Origin: Paenibacillus agri
GTDB lineage: Bacteria; Bacillota; Bacilli; Paenibacillales; Paenibacillaceae
Assembly: GCF_013359945.1 (NCBI RefSeq)
Contig: NZ_JABWCS010000203.1
Location: 62,001-126,000, forward strand
Direction of reading: 5' to 3'
DNA length: 64,000 bases
Made by a program: the position numbers and the translations under genes. The notes under the pieces are model-generated. The model saw only the letters and a list, made by a program, of their open reading frames with translations. It made no database searches and was not told the origin of the DNA. The first letter of the stretch is position 1; each line of letters opens with the position of its first letter. Positions 36,073 to 45,257 of this stretch are shown here, piece after piece.

Positions 36073-38844
36073 ATGACTTCAAAAAAAGTTGCTCATATTA
36101 TTGCTCATTCCCACTGGGATAGGGAGTGGTATCTGCCTTACGAGAAGCATCACGTCCGGCTGATTCAACTGATGGATACCCTGATTGACTTACTGGATCG
36201 TGATCCGCAGTTTCACAGCTTTCATCTGGACGGCCAAACCATTGTACTGGAGGATTACTTGCAGGTCCGGCCGGAGAATAAGGACATTCTGAAACGGCTG
36301 GTGCAAGAGGGAAGGCTGGTCATCGGTCCATGGTACATCCTGCAAGATGAATTTCTGACCAGCGGGGAAGCCAATATCCGCAACCTGCAAATCGGGCATA
36401 GAGATGCTGCGGAATATGGAGCAGTCTCCAAAATCGGCTATTTCCCGGACTCCTTTGGCAACATGGGGCAGGCTCCCCAGCTTCTACGGCAAGCAGGCAT
36501 AGATGTAGCGGTCTTTGGCCGGGGTGTGAAGCCCGTTGGCTTTAATAATGAATTGAAGGGTGATTATGAGTCGGCGTATTCTGAGCTGAACTGGGAATCG
36601 CCTGACGGTTCGCAGGTGCTGGGCATTCTATTCGCCAACTGGTATAACAATGGGATGGAGATTCCGGTCGATGCTGCTGAGGCACAGCAATACTGGAACA
36701 AGCGTCTGCAGGATGCAGGAGCCTATGCTTCCACACCTCATCTGCTGTTTATGAATGGATGCGATCATCAACCGGTACAGAGTGACCTGAGTGCCGCTCT
36801 GGATACGGCGCGGAGTCTGTTCCCGGATATTCAATTTGTGCACTCCGATTTCGGCCAATATGTGCGTCAAGTCCAGGCCTCCTTGCCGCAGAGTCTATCC
36901 ACGGTGCGTGGAGAACTGCGCAGCCAGCGGACAGACGGCTGGTGGACGCTAGTAAATACGGCTTCTGCACGCGTATATATCAAGCAGGCCAACCAGCACT
37001 CACAGGCACTGCTGGAGCGTACGGCAGAGCCGCTCGCTGCCTTCGCTGCACTGCTTGGAAACCCGTACCCGCATCATCTGCTGCGCTTTGCATGGAAGAC
37101 GCTGATGCAGAATCATCCCCATGACAGCATTTGCGGATGCAGCGTGGATGAGGTGCACCGTGAGATGATGACCCGCTTCGCCAAGGCGGATGCCATCACG
37201 GAGGAGATCATAGCAGAGAGTGCGGCTGTCGTCGCCAGCAGTATCGACAACGCAAGTGTCTTCGGACAACTTGAAGGCGCGGTGCCATTCGTTGCGCTGA
37301 ACACCTCTGGCTGGGTCAGAACATCAGCCATCACTATAGAGCTTGAGACAGAGCGGATCTACATGAAGGGTCGGAAGAGGGCGGATATTATTCGTGAGCT
37401 TACAGCGAAATCTGTTACTGGTCAGGTTCAAGATGCTGCTGGGAGAATCATGCCCGCAGAGATCGTGGATTTGGGTGTACGGTTCGGCTACGATCTGCCG
37501 GAAGATCGTTTTCGCCAGCCCTATATGGCGAGAATGGTGAGCGTAACGTTGTTAGCTGAACGGGTGCCTGCACTTGGATACCGGACCTATGCTTTTGTCC
37601 CGGTATCGGGGGTTAGCCACACAGCATCTTCAGAGAAGCTTGACCTGTTGAATGCGAGTAACATTGAGAGGGAACAGCAGCAACAGGAGTACATTCTGGA
37701 GAACGATTTTCTGCATGTTTCCGTGCAGGAGAATGGCTCCTATACTGTAACAGATAAGATAAGCGGCGGTGTCTTCCCGGGTCTGGGCGTATATGAGAAT
37801 ATCGGGGACATTGGGAATGAGTATATTTTCAAGGCTCCGGCAGGCGATCAGCCGCTGACCGCAGAAGGGCTGCGAGCCAGTGTTGTGAAGCTTCCATCTG
37901 GATCGTTCCGTGAGAGTCTCGAAATCGTGCATGAATGGTCCTTGCCTGAAGGTGCGGACGAGCAGCTGGCTAGGGAGCGGGAGGCGTTCGTTCCGTTTCT
38001 GGAACGGACAGCGGTCCGAAGCCCGCAAAGTGTTCCGTTTCGGGTCACGACACGCCTTACATTGGTTCAAGGCGATCCGCAGCTTCATGTGGAGACGCTT
38101 GTAGACAATCAGGTTCAGGATCACCGCCTGCGGGTGCTGTTCCCCACAGGCATAGAATCCCCGGTTCACCGGGTGGATTCTGTGTTCGAGGTGGCGGTAC
38201 GTGATACCGTACCTGCTGCGGAATGGATCAATCCTAGCCACTGCCAGCATCAGCAGGCCTTTGTCAATGTCAGCAGCCCTGACGCCGGATTGACTATTGG
38301 AAACCTTGGCCTGAACGAGTACGAGGTACTGCGCGATGATCAGGGGACCATCGCCGTGACCTTGCTTCGTGCAGTCGGGGAATTGGGCGATTGGGGGGTA
38401 TTCCCTACACCGGAAGCTCAGTGCCTGGGTAAGCATAGCTTCAAATATGCGGTGATTCCACATGGAGCTGGCAGTGCCAGAGAAGCGTCCTTTGCGCTGG
38501 CCTACCAGAACCAGTCGCCCATAACGGTTGTGCAGGCTCCTATGCAGAGCGGACCACTGCCTGTAGAGCATACCTTTGCCGAATGGGAAGGTGAAGGACT
38601 AGCGCTCACAGCAGTGAAGGTCAGTGAGCACAGTGATGATTTTGTACTAAGATGGTACAATATGACAGAGAAAGAGGTTGAACTGAGTCTGACAGTGACT
38701 AGTCCTGCCGCTACGCTCTACCGGAGCACAGTGCTGGAGGAGCGGAGTGAGCCGCTGCCTGCTTCGGGAGGAAACGCGAAGCTCGGCGTTGGCTCAGCGG
38801 AGATTATAACGCTGGGCGCTATGTTCAATTCAGATAACGGGTAG
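36073..38844 (+). CDS. GH38 alpha-mannosidase
   Basis: A 923-residue cytosolic alpha-mannosidase of the MngB/YbgG type. The N-terminal domain starts with AHIIAHSHWDREWYLPYEKH, where the HSHWDxEW zinc ligands are intact. The nucleophile Asp is in GYFPDSFGNMGQAPQLLRQAG. The mid domain carries the second zinc residue region NHPHDSICGCSVDEVHREM. A large beta-sandwich fills residues 500-923. No signal peptide, so it cleaves imported oligomannosides, matching its place after the ABC genes. A terminator follows. Confidence 0.95.
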   Translation: MTSKKVAHIIAHSHWDREWYLPYEKHHVRLIQLMDTLIDLLDRDPQFHSFHLDGQTIVLEDYLQVRPENKDILKRLVQEGRLVIGPWYILQDEFLTSGEANIRNLQIGHRDAAEYGAVSKIGYFPDSFGNMGQAPQLLRQAGIDVAVFGRGVKPVGFNNELKGDYESAYSELNWESPDGSQVLGILFANWYNNGMEIPVDAAEAQQYWNKRLQDAGAYASTPHLLFMNGCDHQPVQSDLSAALDTARSLFPDIQFVHSDFGQYVRQVQASLPQSLSTVRGELRSQRTDGWWTLVNTASARVYIKQANQHSQALLERTAEPLAAFAALLGNPYPHHLLRFAWKTLMQNHPHDSICGCSVDEVHREMMTRFAKADAITEEIIAESAAVVASSIDNASVFGQLEGAVPFVALNTSGWVRTSAITIELETERIYMKGRKRADIIRELTAKSVTGQVQDAAGRIMPAEIVDLGVRFGYDLPEDRFRQPYMARMVSVTLLAERVPALGYRTYAFVPVSGVSHTASSEKLDLLNASNIEREQQQQEYILENDFLHVSVQENGSYTVTDKISGGVFPGLGVYENIGDIGNEYIFKAPAGDQPLTAEGLRASVVKLPSGSFRESLEIVHEWSLPEGADEQLAREREAFVPFLERTAVRSPQSVPFRVTTRLTLVQGDPQLHVETLVDNQVQDHRLRVLFPTGIESPVHRVDSVFEVAVRDTVPAAEWINPSHCQHQQAFVNVSSPDAGLTIGNLGLNEYEVLRDDQGTIAVTLLRAVGELGDWGVFPTPEAQCLGKHSFKYAVIPHGAGSAREASFALAYQNQSPITVVQAPMQSGPLPVEHTFAEWEGEGLALTAVKVSEHSDDFVLRWYNMTEKEVELSLTVTSPAATLYRSTVLEERSEPLPASGGNAKLGVGSAEIITLGAMFNSDNG

Positions 38845-38868
38845 CTGTCAGATCCATACGGGGACTAA

Positions 38869-38907
38869 AACCGCCTATCATCATATTTTGGTGATAGGCG
38901 GTTTTTT
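38869..38907 (+). terminator. Terminator of the mannoside operon
   Basis: AACCGCCTATCA pairs perfectly with TGATAGGCGGTT around an 11-base loop and runs into TTTTTT. Confidence 0.9.
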
Positions 38908-39111
38908 ATTATGCCCTAATAAGGACATGTATTTGAATTCACAGATAATGATAGAAATACGTAATAATACACTCTATTTTCGAAGGAATACATAATTGTT
39001 AAATGCCTTCCAGAAACCTAGAATGTAAACAGAACGTTATAATTATATATCCTAAGGAATTGGATTCGGGTGTAGAGTATGCACATAAAATCATTCTAGG
39101 AGGTTATCACA

Positions 39112-41196
39112 GTGAAGCGAAGGCTTTTTTATGTGATTCCGATTCTGCTTATTGTTCTGGGTGCCTGGCTATTTTTGCATAATCGTGAGGATAACAAAGT
39201 TTCTGATAACCAAGAGAAGAAGGTTGTATTCGTCGATCCTGTCAATAACAGTGGAACACAGTCCAACGTTAAGGCGATTTATGAGCAAGAACCGGTGCAG
39301 TATTTGAACGCGGCTTATGAGGTTGAGGTGAAACGTGATATTTTGTATGCCAAGAAGAAGAATGAGACAGAAGCGGAGGAAGCGTTGAAGCTTGATCTGT
39401 ACCAGCCCACTGGTGACAACAACAAGCTGAGGCCGGTCTTTGTCTTCATCCATGGAGGCGGTTATGCTGGAGGAGGTAAGGAAGATGCTGCCGATTTTGC
39501 AACGGCGATGGCCAAACGGGGATATGTGGTCCTGTCCGTAGATTACCGGTTGAAAAAAGACCCGTTCATAAACTTCAGCCGCACGCTTACCGATGCTTGC
39601 GAGGATATACGGGACGTGATTCATTGGATTAACGATAATGCAGGGACTTACGGACTGGATGCCGATCACATTGTGATCGGAGGGGATTCTGCTGGAGGCC
39701 ATCTTTCTATAAATTTTGTCAATCTCTCTTTGTCCAGTGATCCGGCCCTTGTGAAGTCTGTCTTTGCCATTGTGGATATTTATGGAGGGGATCTGACAAG
39801 GCTTCCGGATAGCAAGCTTCCTCCGTTTCTTATTATTCATGGGACCATAGACAAGCTGGTTCCATACCAGCTAAGTGTGGATTTAGGCAATCAATTGAAG
39901 GAGCAGGGAATTTATCATAATCTGCTTACGATGGAGGGCGTAGGCCACGACTACAAGAATGCGAAGTATATCGACGAGATTGTGGAGACAACCTCGCATT
40001 TTTTATGGAATGTTCGGAACAGTCGAGACCTTGACCGGTTGCCGGAGAATTCCGGTCTCTCCGTTGCGTCTGGTGATATTTTTGAAATCAAACTTCCCGA
40101 AGCTTACAGAGGAACTACCGGGGAGCAGCTTAATGTTTCTTTGCCGAATGGATGGGAGCTCATAGGACAAGAGAACCACACACTGCAGATCCAGACTCCA
40201 GAGGGCGTTAAGCGAGGAAATCTATCCGTTGATGTGTGGCAGGGCCAAGCACGCGAGACTGCCCAGGGCTTTACCGTCAATGTGAATGTCATCGATCCGC
40301 TGGAGGTACATTATATGACTTTCTACGATCAATCACGGCAAGCGGTAAGAACTCATATGGACGTTGTTAACCGGTCCAAGAACAAATTCAGCGGTTTATT
40401 GCAAGTGGATTATGAGACAGCACAATCTACACCTGGTACTTTTACAACAGCAGTGGAGGCACTGCAACCAGGCGAGAAGGTACGTGTAGATCTTCCCGAA
40501 TTGGCAAGGGGCCACCGCACACTGAAAGCTTCTAACGATCAGGGCACACTGCTGCAGACAGCGTTGGATACCTTCAATGCCCTTCTAATCCCAAAGCTCA
40601 GCAAGCCTTTGAAGATCGAGGGCGATCTGTCGGAGTGGAATAATTCTGCTAGATTTGCTGTGAAGGATGTCAGGGTCAACGATTGGAAAGGAGAGCAGGA
40701 TCTTAGCGCCACCGGCCAGCTCTCCTGGGATGATCACAACCTGTATCTCGGGGTAGAGGTCACTGACGACAAGCATGTTCAGCCGGCGTCGGGGGATGCC
40801 ATCTGGAGCGGGGACAGCATCCAGATCGGGATAGGCATAGCCAACTCAGATGGCACAGTTCCGTCAGAGTATCATGAATTAGGTGCCGCGAGGGGGGACA
40901 ACGGGACATTGTACAAGTGGCGCTGGATCGCGCCAAGCGGCTTCCCAGTGGGTGATGCTATAGATCTTAAATACGCCATCAAACGGGAGGACTTAAAAAC
41001 CACCTACGAGCTGGCGATTCCGTGGAAAGAGTTAAGCCGTGAGACCACGCTGGTGAAAGAGGGCCTGAAGCTGAAATTCTCAATCCTGGTCAATGACAAT
41101 GACGGAGAAGGGCGTAAAGGCTGGGTGGAATACAACAGTGGCATAGGGACCTCCAAGGATATCGACGCCTTCGGCGACCTGTATCTGGTGGATTGA
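39112..41196 (+). CDS. Membrane-anchored esterase with C-terminal CBM9-like domain
   Basis: A 694-residue surface protein. The N-terminal helix (LFYVIPILLIVLGAWLFL) is an uncleaved anchor or signal. The alpha/beta hydrolase domain (about 60-300) has the HGGGYAGG oxyanion turn, Ser in GGDSAGGHLS, an Asp in HGTIDKLVPY and His in GVGHDYK, the BD-FAE/HSL layout. From about residue 500 (LKIEGDLSEWNNSARF) a CBM9/DOMON-like sugar-binding sandwich follows, ending with GWVEYNSGIG. Deacetylation or deferuloylation of a polysaccharide at the cell surface is likely. GTG 39112 follows AGGAGG. Confidence 0.87.
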   Translation: MKRRLFYVIPILLIVLGAWLFLHNREDNKVSDNQEKKVVFVDPVNNSGTQSNVKAIYEQEPVQYLNAAYEVEVKRDILYAKKKNETEAEEALKLDLYQPTGDNNKLRPVFVFIHGGGYAGGGKEDAADFATAMAKRGYVVLSVDYRLKKDPFINFSRTLTDACEDIRDVIHWINDNAGTYGLDADHIVIGGDSAGGHLSINFVNLSLSSDPALVKSVFAIVDIYGGDLTRLPDSKLPPFLIIHGTIDKLVPYQLSVDLGNQLKEQGIYHNLLTMEGVGHDYKNAKYIDEIVETTSHFLWNVRNSRDLDRLPENSGLSVASGDIFEIKLPEAYRGTTGEQLNVSLPNGWELIGQENHTLQIQTPEGVKRGNLSVDVWQGQARETAQGFTVNVNVIDPLEVHYMTFYDQSRQAVRTHMDVVNRSKNKFSGLLQVDYETAQSTPGTFTTAVEALQPGEKVRVDLPELARGHRTLKASNDQGTLLQTALDTFNALLIPKLSKPLKIEGDLSEWNNSARFAVKDVRVNDWKGEQDLSATGQLSWDDHNLYLGVEVTDDKHVQPASGDAIWSGDSIQIGIGIANSDGTVPSEYHELGAARGDNGTLYKWRWIAPSGFPVGDAIDLKYAIKREDLKTTYELAIPWKELSRETTLVKEGLKLKFSILVNDNDGEGRKGWVEYNSGIGTSKDIDAFGDLYLVD

Positions 41197-41211
41197 TAGA
41201 GACTTCGCATG

Positions 41212-41248
41212 ATTCCAAGGCCTGATATTCAGGTCTTGGAATTTTTTT
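41212..41248 (+). terminator. Terminator of the esterase gene
   Basis: ATTCCAAGGCCTGA pairs with TCAGGTCTTGGAAT (G-U tolerant) around TAT, followed by TTTTTTT. Confidence 0.88.
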
Positions 41249-41289
41249 GCTAGAATAAGAACAGATGGATGATGGGAGGAGTCAAGAAG

Positions 41290-41697
41290 GTGACGGGATA
41301 CTTGCGTGGACAGGTAGCGAAATTAGCCAATGTAAATATGGAAACGTTGAGATATTACGAGAAGCAAGGGCTGCTGCCCCCGCTGCAGCGGTCAGAATCT
41401 GGATACCGTCTCTATCCGGAAGAGGTGCTGGACCGGCTGACGTTTATTCATAACGCCAAATCCTGCGGATTCACGCTGAAGGAAATTAGAAAGGCTCTAA
41501 CCAAATCCAGAAATAGTGAAATCAACATAGATGATTTCCTAATGACCATAGACCGAAAACAGGAGAAAATCCGATCTGAGATCTCGAAAAAAGAAGAAAT
41601 GCTGCTGTCGCTGAATCAGTTGAAAAGCAACTTGCAGGCCACGGATAGACATCCTGGCGTGCAGGCAACATTGCAAATCCTCAATATGGATTCCTAG
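41290..41697 (+). CDS. MerR-family regulator
   Basis: A 135-residue MerR protein. The winged helix reads YLRGQVAKLANVNMETLRYY and EKQGLLPPLQRSESGYRLYP. The dimerisation coil (DDFLMTIDRKQEKIRSEISK) ends the protein without the C-terminal Cys-rich metal loop of CueR or ZntR, so an organic or thiol ligand is more likely. GTG 41290 follows GGGAGGAG; ATG 41269 is upstream of it. The -35 of a MerR-type promoter begins at the base after its stop codon, driving the hydrolase. Confidence 0.92.
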   Translation: MTGYLRGQVAKLANVNMETLRYYEKQGLLPPLQRSESGYRLYPEEVLDRLTFIHNAKSCGFTLKEIRKALTKSRNSEINIDDFLMTIDRKQEKIRSEISKKEEMLLSLNQLKSNLQATDRHPGVQATLQILNMDS

Positions 41698-41729
41698 TTG
41701 ACCCTGTACCTAACTACAGGTCTTAAAGT
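41698..41729 (+). promoter_or_regulatory. MerR-type promoter with 20-bp spacer and central dyad
   Basis: TTGACC (-35, 41698-41703) and TAAAGT (-10, 41724-41729) are separated by 20 bases. CCTGTA and TACAGG (41703-41708 and 41715-41720) form a dyad around six bases inside the spacer. Long spacer plus dyad between the elements is the hallmark of promoters untwisted by MerR activators. The target gene starts at 41762. Confidence 0.82.
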
Positions 41730-41761
41730 AGTCATAACAAGACCAGTAGGAGGGTGTTACT

Positions 41762-42691
41762 ATGTTAAAGACCAGTATAGAGCAGCTAGAGGCCATTAAA
41801 GAATATTTGCGGAATAACAATAATTATGAGAGTCAGACGGTGGCAGGTATAAGGCAGAGTATGGCGAACCCGGCAGCGGGGATGGCAAGCCATGATGATA
41901 TGACATACCGGCCAGAGAGTATCGGGCCGCTGCAGGGCGAATGGGCCATTCCTGACAACCTGGCTCCTGATATGGAGAACAAGGCGATTCTGTATTTTCA
42001 CGGAGGAGGCTTTGTTGCCGGCACTTGTGATTTTTACCGGGATCTATGCACTAGAATCGCAAAATCCAGCGGGAGCAAGGTACTCACTGTGGAGTATCGT
42101 CTGGCCCCAGAGCATCCTTACCCAGCCGCTAATGAGGATTGCCTTAACACGTACTGCTGGCTGCGGCATCAGGGCTATGCTGCTGGTGATATTATACTGG
42201 GAGGCGATTCTGTAGGAGGGACGCTTGTCCTTATGACACTATTATCATTGCGGGACCAAGGCGAGGAGCTACCAGCCGGCGCTTTTTTGCTGTCCCCGCA
42301 TACGGATCTCGTTCACCTGGACGGGGAATCGTATAGCAGTCGTGCAGCACTTGATCCAACAGGGAGCCGGTCCGCCAATCAGAGGATACTGGAAGACTAT
42401 GTAGGTAACGTAGGAAAAAAGCACCCTTCATTATCTCCGCTAAGGATGGATCTGGAGGGCTTGCCTCATTTATGGATACAGGTTGGAGATCATGAGGTGT
42501 TGTTAAGCGATTCAATCCGATTGCAAGAACGGGCTAAAGCGGTGGGCGTTAAGGTTGAACTGGAAGTCTGGGAGAATATGTGGAGCGTGTTTCAATTCTT
42601 GGCCCACATGCTGCCTGAAGCACAACAGGCGATAGATCATATCGGTGGGTTCATCCGGGACAGGCTGAGTCAGCGTTCTTTCACCAATTAA
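41762..42691 (+). CDS. HSL-type alpha/beta hydrolase, catalytic His apparently replaced
   Basis: A 309-residue hydrolase of the fold-3/HSL family. FHGGGFVAGTCDFY is the oxyanion turn, Ser lies in GGDSVGGTLV, and the acid region is QVGDHEVLLSDS. Where relatives have the catalytic His in a WxxMxHVFQ-like segment, this protein has WENMWSVFQFLAHMLPEAQ, with Ser in place of His. The enzyme may be inactive, work through another His, or serve as a binding protein. It is probably under MerR control from the promoter at 41698. Start ATG follows AGGAGGGTG. Confidence 0.85.
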   Translation: MLKTSIEQLEAIKEYLRNNNNYESQTVAGIRQSMANPAAGMASHDDMTYRPESIGPLQGEWAIPDNLAPDMENKAILYFHGGGFVAGTCDFYRDLCTRIAKSSGSKVLTVEYRLAPEHPYPAANEDCLNTYCWLRHQGYAAGDIILGGDSVGGTLVLMTLLSLRDQGEELPAGAFLLSPHTDLVHLDGESYSSRAALDPTGSRSANQRILEDYVGNVGKKHPSLSPLRMDLEGLPHLWIQVGDHEVLLSDSIRLQERAKAVGVKVELEVWENMWSVFQFLAHMLPEAQQAIDHIGGFIRDRLSQRSFTN

Positions 42692-42706
42692 AACTGGAGA
42701 ATCGGC

Positions 42707-42748
42707 AGCCGAACAGCCCGCGAAAAATACCCGCGGGCTGTTTCGGCT
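42707..42748. terminator. GC-rich hairpin between convergent genes
   Basis: AGCCGAACAGCCCGCG pairs with CGCGGGCTGTTTCGGCT with a single bulged base. The T-run is short, so termination strength is uncertain. It separates the hydrolase from the minus-strand DUF3231 gene. Confidence 0.6.
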
Positions 42749-42777
42749 AAACAATAAATGTCTGAAAATGGTAGCGC

Positions 42778-43281
42778 TCAGCTTTTAATATGTAGCGGGG
42801 GAGGGATCAGCCAGCCTTTTTTCTTGTTCATGTGCAGGATTTTTATACCGATCGCTGCTTTAGTGAGATGATACTTGGCGAACAAGGCGCCGATGTCTTC
42901 GCGTATGGACATTCCCATAATGGTACTACAGCCCACCAGTCCAGCAGCATTATCTGCAGCGATTTTGGAGGCGATTTCCATATCGGTGAACCGGGCACCT
43001 GCGGGAATATCCTCCACCTTTACCTCCGGTCGGTCAGGGAGCGTCGGCACTGAAGCAATACCGGCTGTCCCAAGGAGCGCGTCACACTCACTGCTTTCCA
43101 GTTCAGACTGGTTAATTAAATCTCCGAGTACTTTTTTTAGATCATCATCGCCAGCATGGGATTGAAATGCCCGATAGAGTGATACTAGCCCCTTTGCAGC
43201 CGTTGATGTCATCCATACATTGAAAATCTCTCCATAATGCATGGGCTCATCTTTCGGATTACCGCCTAAAATACCAGCCAT
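42778..43281 (-). CDS. DUF3231 family protein
   Basis: A 167-residue protein of the Bacillales family DUF3231. MAGILGGNPKDEPMHYGEIF and VEDIPAGARFTDMEIASKIA, then LVGCSTIMGMSIREDIGALF, match its conserved helices, and the fold is ferritin-like by family knowledge. ATG 43281 follows GAGAGGGG; an in-frame TTG two codons upstream is weaker. The function is unsettled; some relatives are linked to spores or biofilm. Confidence 0.85.
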   Translation of the reverse strand: MAGILGGNPKDEPMHYGEIFNVWMTSTAAKGLVSLYRAFQSHAGDDDLKKVLGDLINQSELESSECDALLGTAGIASVPTLPDRPEVKVEDIPAGARFTDMEIASKIAADNAAGLVGCSTIMGMSIREDIGALFAKYHLTKAAIGIKILHMNKKKGWLIPPPLHIKS

Positions 43282-43380
43282 ACTCAAACCCCTCTCAATA
43301 ATTGAATCGTACTGGATTAGTATGGGAATCCGATGAAGAATGTATTCTTAAGTAGCAGCTGATAATTAGAAAAAATAGGG

Positions 43381-43409
43381 TTGCTCCCATAATCGTAGCG
43401 TGATATTAT
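43381..43409 (+). promoter_or_regulatory. Sigma-A-like promoter of the GntR gene
   Basis: TTGCTC at 43381-43386 and TATTAT at 43404-43409 with a 17-base spacer. The start is about 20 bases before the ATG. Confidence 0.55.
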
Positions 43410-43431
43410 CCAATAAACAGGAGATGATCTG

Positions 43432-44139
43432 ATGAATTCTAAAGTTTCATTCAAGACATTAAATCGTCCCAAACTGGTGGATGATGTGGTCAATCAACTG
43501 CAAAAGAAAATTTCCGACGGGGAACTCAAGCACGGTGATAAAATCCCTACGGAACCAGAGCTGATGGAGCAGTTCGGCGTCGGGCGTTCGACGATCCGTG
43601 AGGCGGTCAGAGTGCTGGTGCACGCAGGTCTATTGGAGAAGCGGCAAGGCTTTGGTACGTTTTTGACAGCCGATCCTATTATTCACGAACCACTGGTTCA
43701 CCGGCTGCGGAGAGCTGAATTGCTGGAGGTATACGAAGTAAGAAAGATGCTGGAGCTGGATATTTCCCGGCTGGCTGCCGAGCGGCGGAGCGAGAAGGAC
43801 CTGGAGCACATGCGGACAGCACTGGATCAGAGGTTGCAGGCGCTGGACAACGACGATACGGCTGCCTACCTGAACGCCGATATTGCTTTTCACTTGGCAG
43901 TAGCGGTGGCTAGCCAGAACAGTATCGCTGCCGATCTGTACAGGACGTTTTCGTCGGTGCTGCTGGATGCGCTTCATATGCTGGCAAAAGATCAGAATGT
44001 GCATGAACATCATCACCTTTTTCACGAGAATCTGTATCTGGCGATCAGGGATAAGGATGTGAGTGCGGCCGAGCACTGGACTTTGCAGAATTTGAACGGG
44101 ACGGTGGGGCAGCTTAGAAAATTTTTGAATCAGGATTAA
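43432..44139 (+). CDS. FadR-type GntR transcriptional regulator
   Basis: A 235-residue regulator. The N-terminal GntR winged helix includes KIPTEPELMEQFGVGRSTIR then REAVRVLVHAGLLEKRQGFG. The C-terminal FCD helical domain, with NADIAFHLAVAVASQNSIAA and HHHLFHENLYLAIRDKD, holds an effector and, in many members, a metal through its His residues. Start ATG follows CAGGAGATG. The ABC ATPase begins 72 bases downstream but there is no other clear target; it may control a distant gene. Confidence 0.92.
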   Translation: MNSKVSFKTLNRPKLVDDVVNQLQKKISDGELKHGDKIPTEPELMEQFGVGRSTIREAVRVLVHAGLLEKRQGFGTFLTADPIIHEPLVHRLRRAELLEVYEVRKMLELDISRLAAERRSEKDLEHMRTALDQRLQALDNDDTAAYLNADIAFHLAVAVASQNSIAADLYRTFSSVLLDALHMLAKDQNVHEHHHLFHENLYLAIRDKDVSAAEHWTLQNLNGTVGQLRKFLNQD

Positions 44140-44211
44140 AGTTTTTTTGATTATAAACATCAGATGATATGCTGAGTGCCTTCCATTTTCCTTCAAGGAG
44201 TGATTAAGCAG

Positions 44212-45000
44212 ATGACGAATGTGATCGAAGTGAACAATGTAAGCTGGTACCGGGAGAACAAGACGATCCTGGAGCAAATTGACTGGACCGTGACCAAAGG
44301 GGAGCATTGGGCGATCTTGGGACTTAATGGCTCGGGTAAAACGACGCTGTTAAACGTCATCAACGGTTATATCTGGCCGACCAAGGGTCAGGTGTCTGTG
44401 CTTGGGCACAGATTCGGGGATGTTGACCTTCGGGAGCTGCGCAAGTCCATCGGCTGGGTCAGCTCCTCATTGCAAGAGAGATTGCATGCCAATGATAAGA
44501 CACAGAATGTAGTGATCAGCGGAAAACATGCCTCCATCGGGTTATACACCGAGCCGAGTGAGGAAGATTATGAACAGGCCCGGAAGCTGATGGAACGTCT
44601 GTCCTGCATTCATTTGCTGGATCGCGCGTATCAATCCTGTTCACAAGGCGAGAAGCAGAAGATTCTGATTGCCCGGGCCCTGATGGCTTCGCCTAGACTG
44701 CTTATTCTGGATGAAGCCACGAACGGGCTTGACTTCCTGTCCAGAGAAGCGCTGCTGACGAGCATCAGTGAGTTGGCCCAGGAGCCGGATGCCCCAACGC
44801 TATTATTCGTTACCCATCATATCGAAGAGATTCTGCCTGTATTCAATCAGACCTTGCTGATTCGGCGGGGCGAGGTCTACTCCAAAGGCCAATCGCAAGA
44901 GGTTCTGACCAGCGCTAACCTGACGGACTTCTTTGAAACCCCGATTCAGGTGAGTTGGCAAAATCAGCGGGCCTGGCTGTCTATTCCGGAAAAAAACTAA
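44212..45000 (+). CDS. ABC transporter ATP-binding protein (YlmA-like)
   Basis: A 262-residue ATPase. Walker A is GLNGSGKTT, the signature is SCSQGEKQKILIARAL (SQGE instead of SGGQ), and Walker B is LLILDEATNGLD followed by the H-loop THH. It resembles the YlmA/ModF-like lone ATPases that have no linked membrane protein. No permease is adjacent, so it either joins a remote permease or works as a cytosolic ATPase. ATG 44212 follows CAAGGAG. Confidence 0.9.
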   Translation: MTNVIEVNNVSWYRENKTILEQIDWTVTKGEHWAILGLNGSGKTTLLNVINGYIWPTKGQVSVLGHRFGDVDLRELRKSIGWVSSSLQERLHANDKTQNVVISGKHASIGLYTEPSEEDYEQARKLMERLSCIHLLDRAYQSCSQGEKQKILIARALMASPRLLILDEATNGLDFLSREALLTSISELAQEPDAPTLLFVTHHIEEILPVFNQTLLIRRGEVYSKGQSQEVLTSANLTDFFETPIQVSWQNQRAWLSIPEKN

Positions 45001-45015
45001 GACAAGCTTCAATGA

Positions 45016-45046
45016 AGACATAGCCTGAAAAGGCTGTGTCTTTTTT
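45016..45046 (+). terminator. Terminator of the ABC ATPase gene
   Basis: AGACATAGCCT pairs with AGGCTGTGTCT (one G-U) around the stable GAAA loop, followed by TTTTT. Confidence 0.88.
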
Positions 45047-45257
45047 CTTTGTCTCATATCGCGAGGCCGAGGCGTTCTTAAGGTATTATTGCAAGGCTAG
45101 GAGGGTAAAATGCCTGCATCGGGTCTGTCGGATACATTTCCTAAGGTCCATCTCCGGGTGGAGTGTGAGCATCAACCTGCGGGTGGACTTCATAGATCCG
45201 GAATTTCGGTACAATCATGTCATGCCTTTCAAATTGTCACAGAAATGAGGAATTCAA

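Noticed and set aside
37630..38571. 313-codon minus-strand frame inside the alpha-mannosidase gene
   Set aside because: Shadow of the long GH38 gene; no recognisable motifs and no ribosome site.
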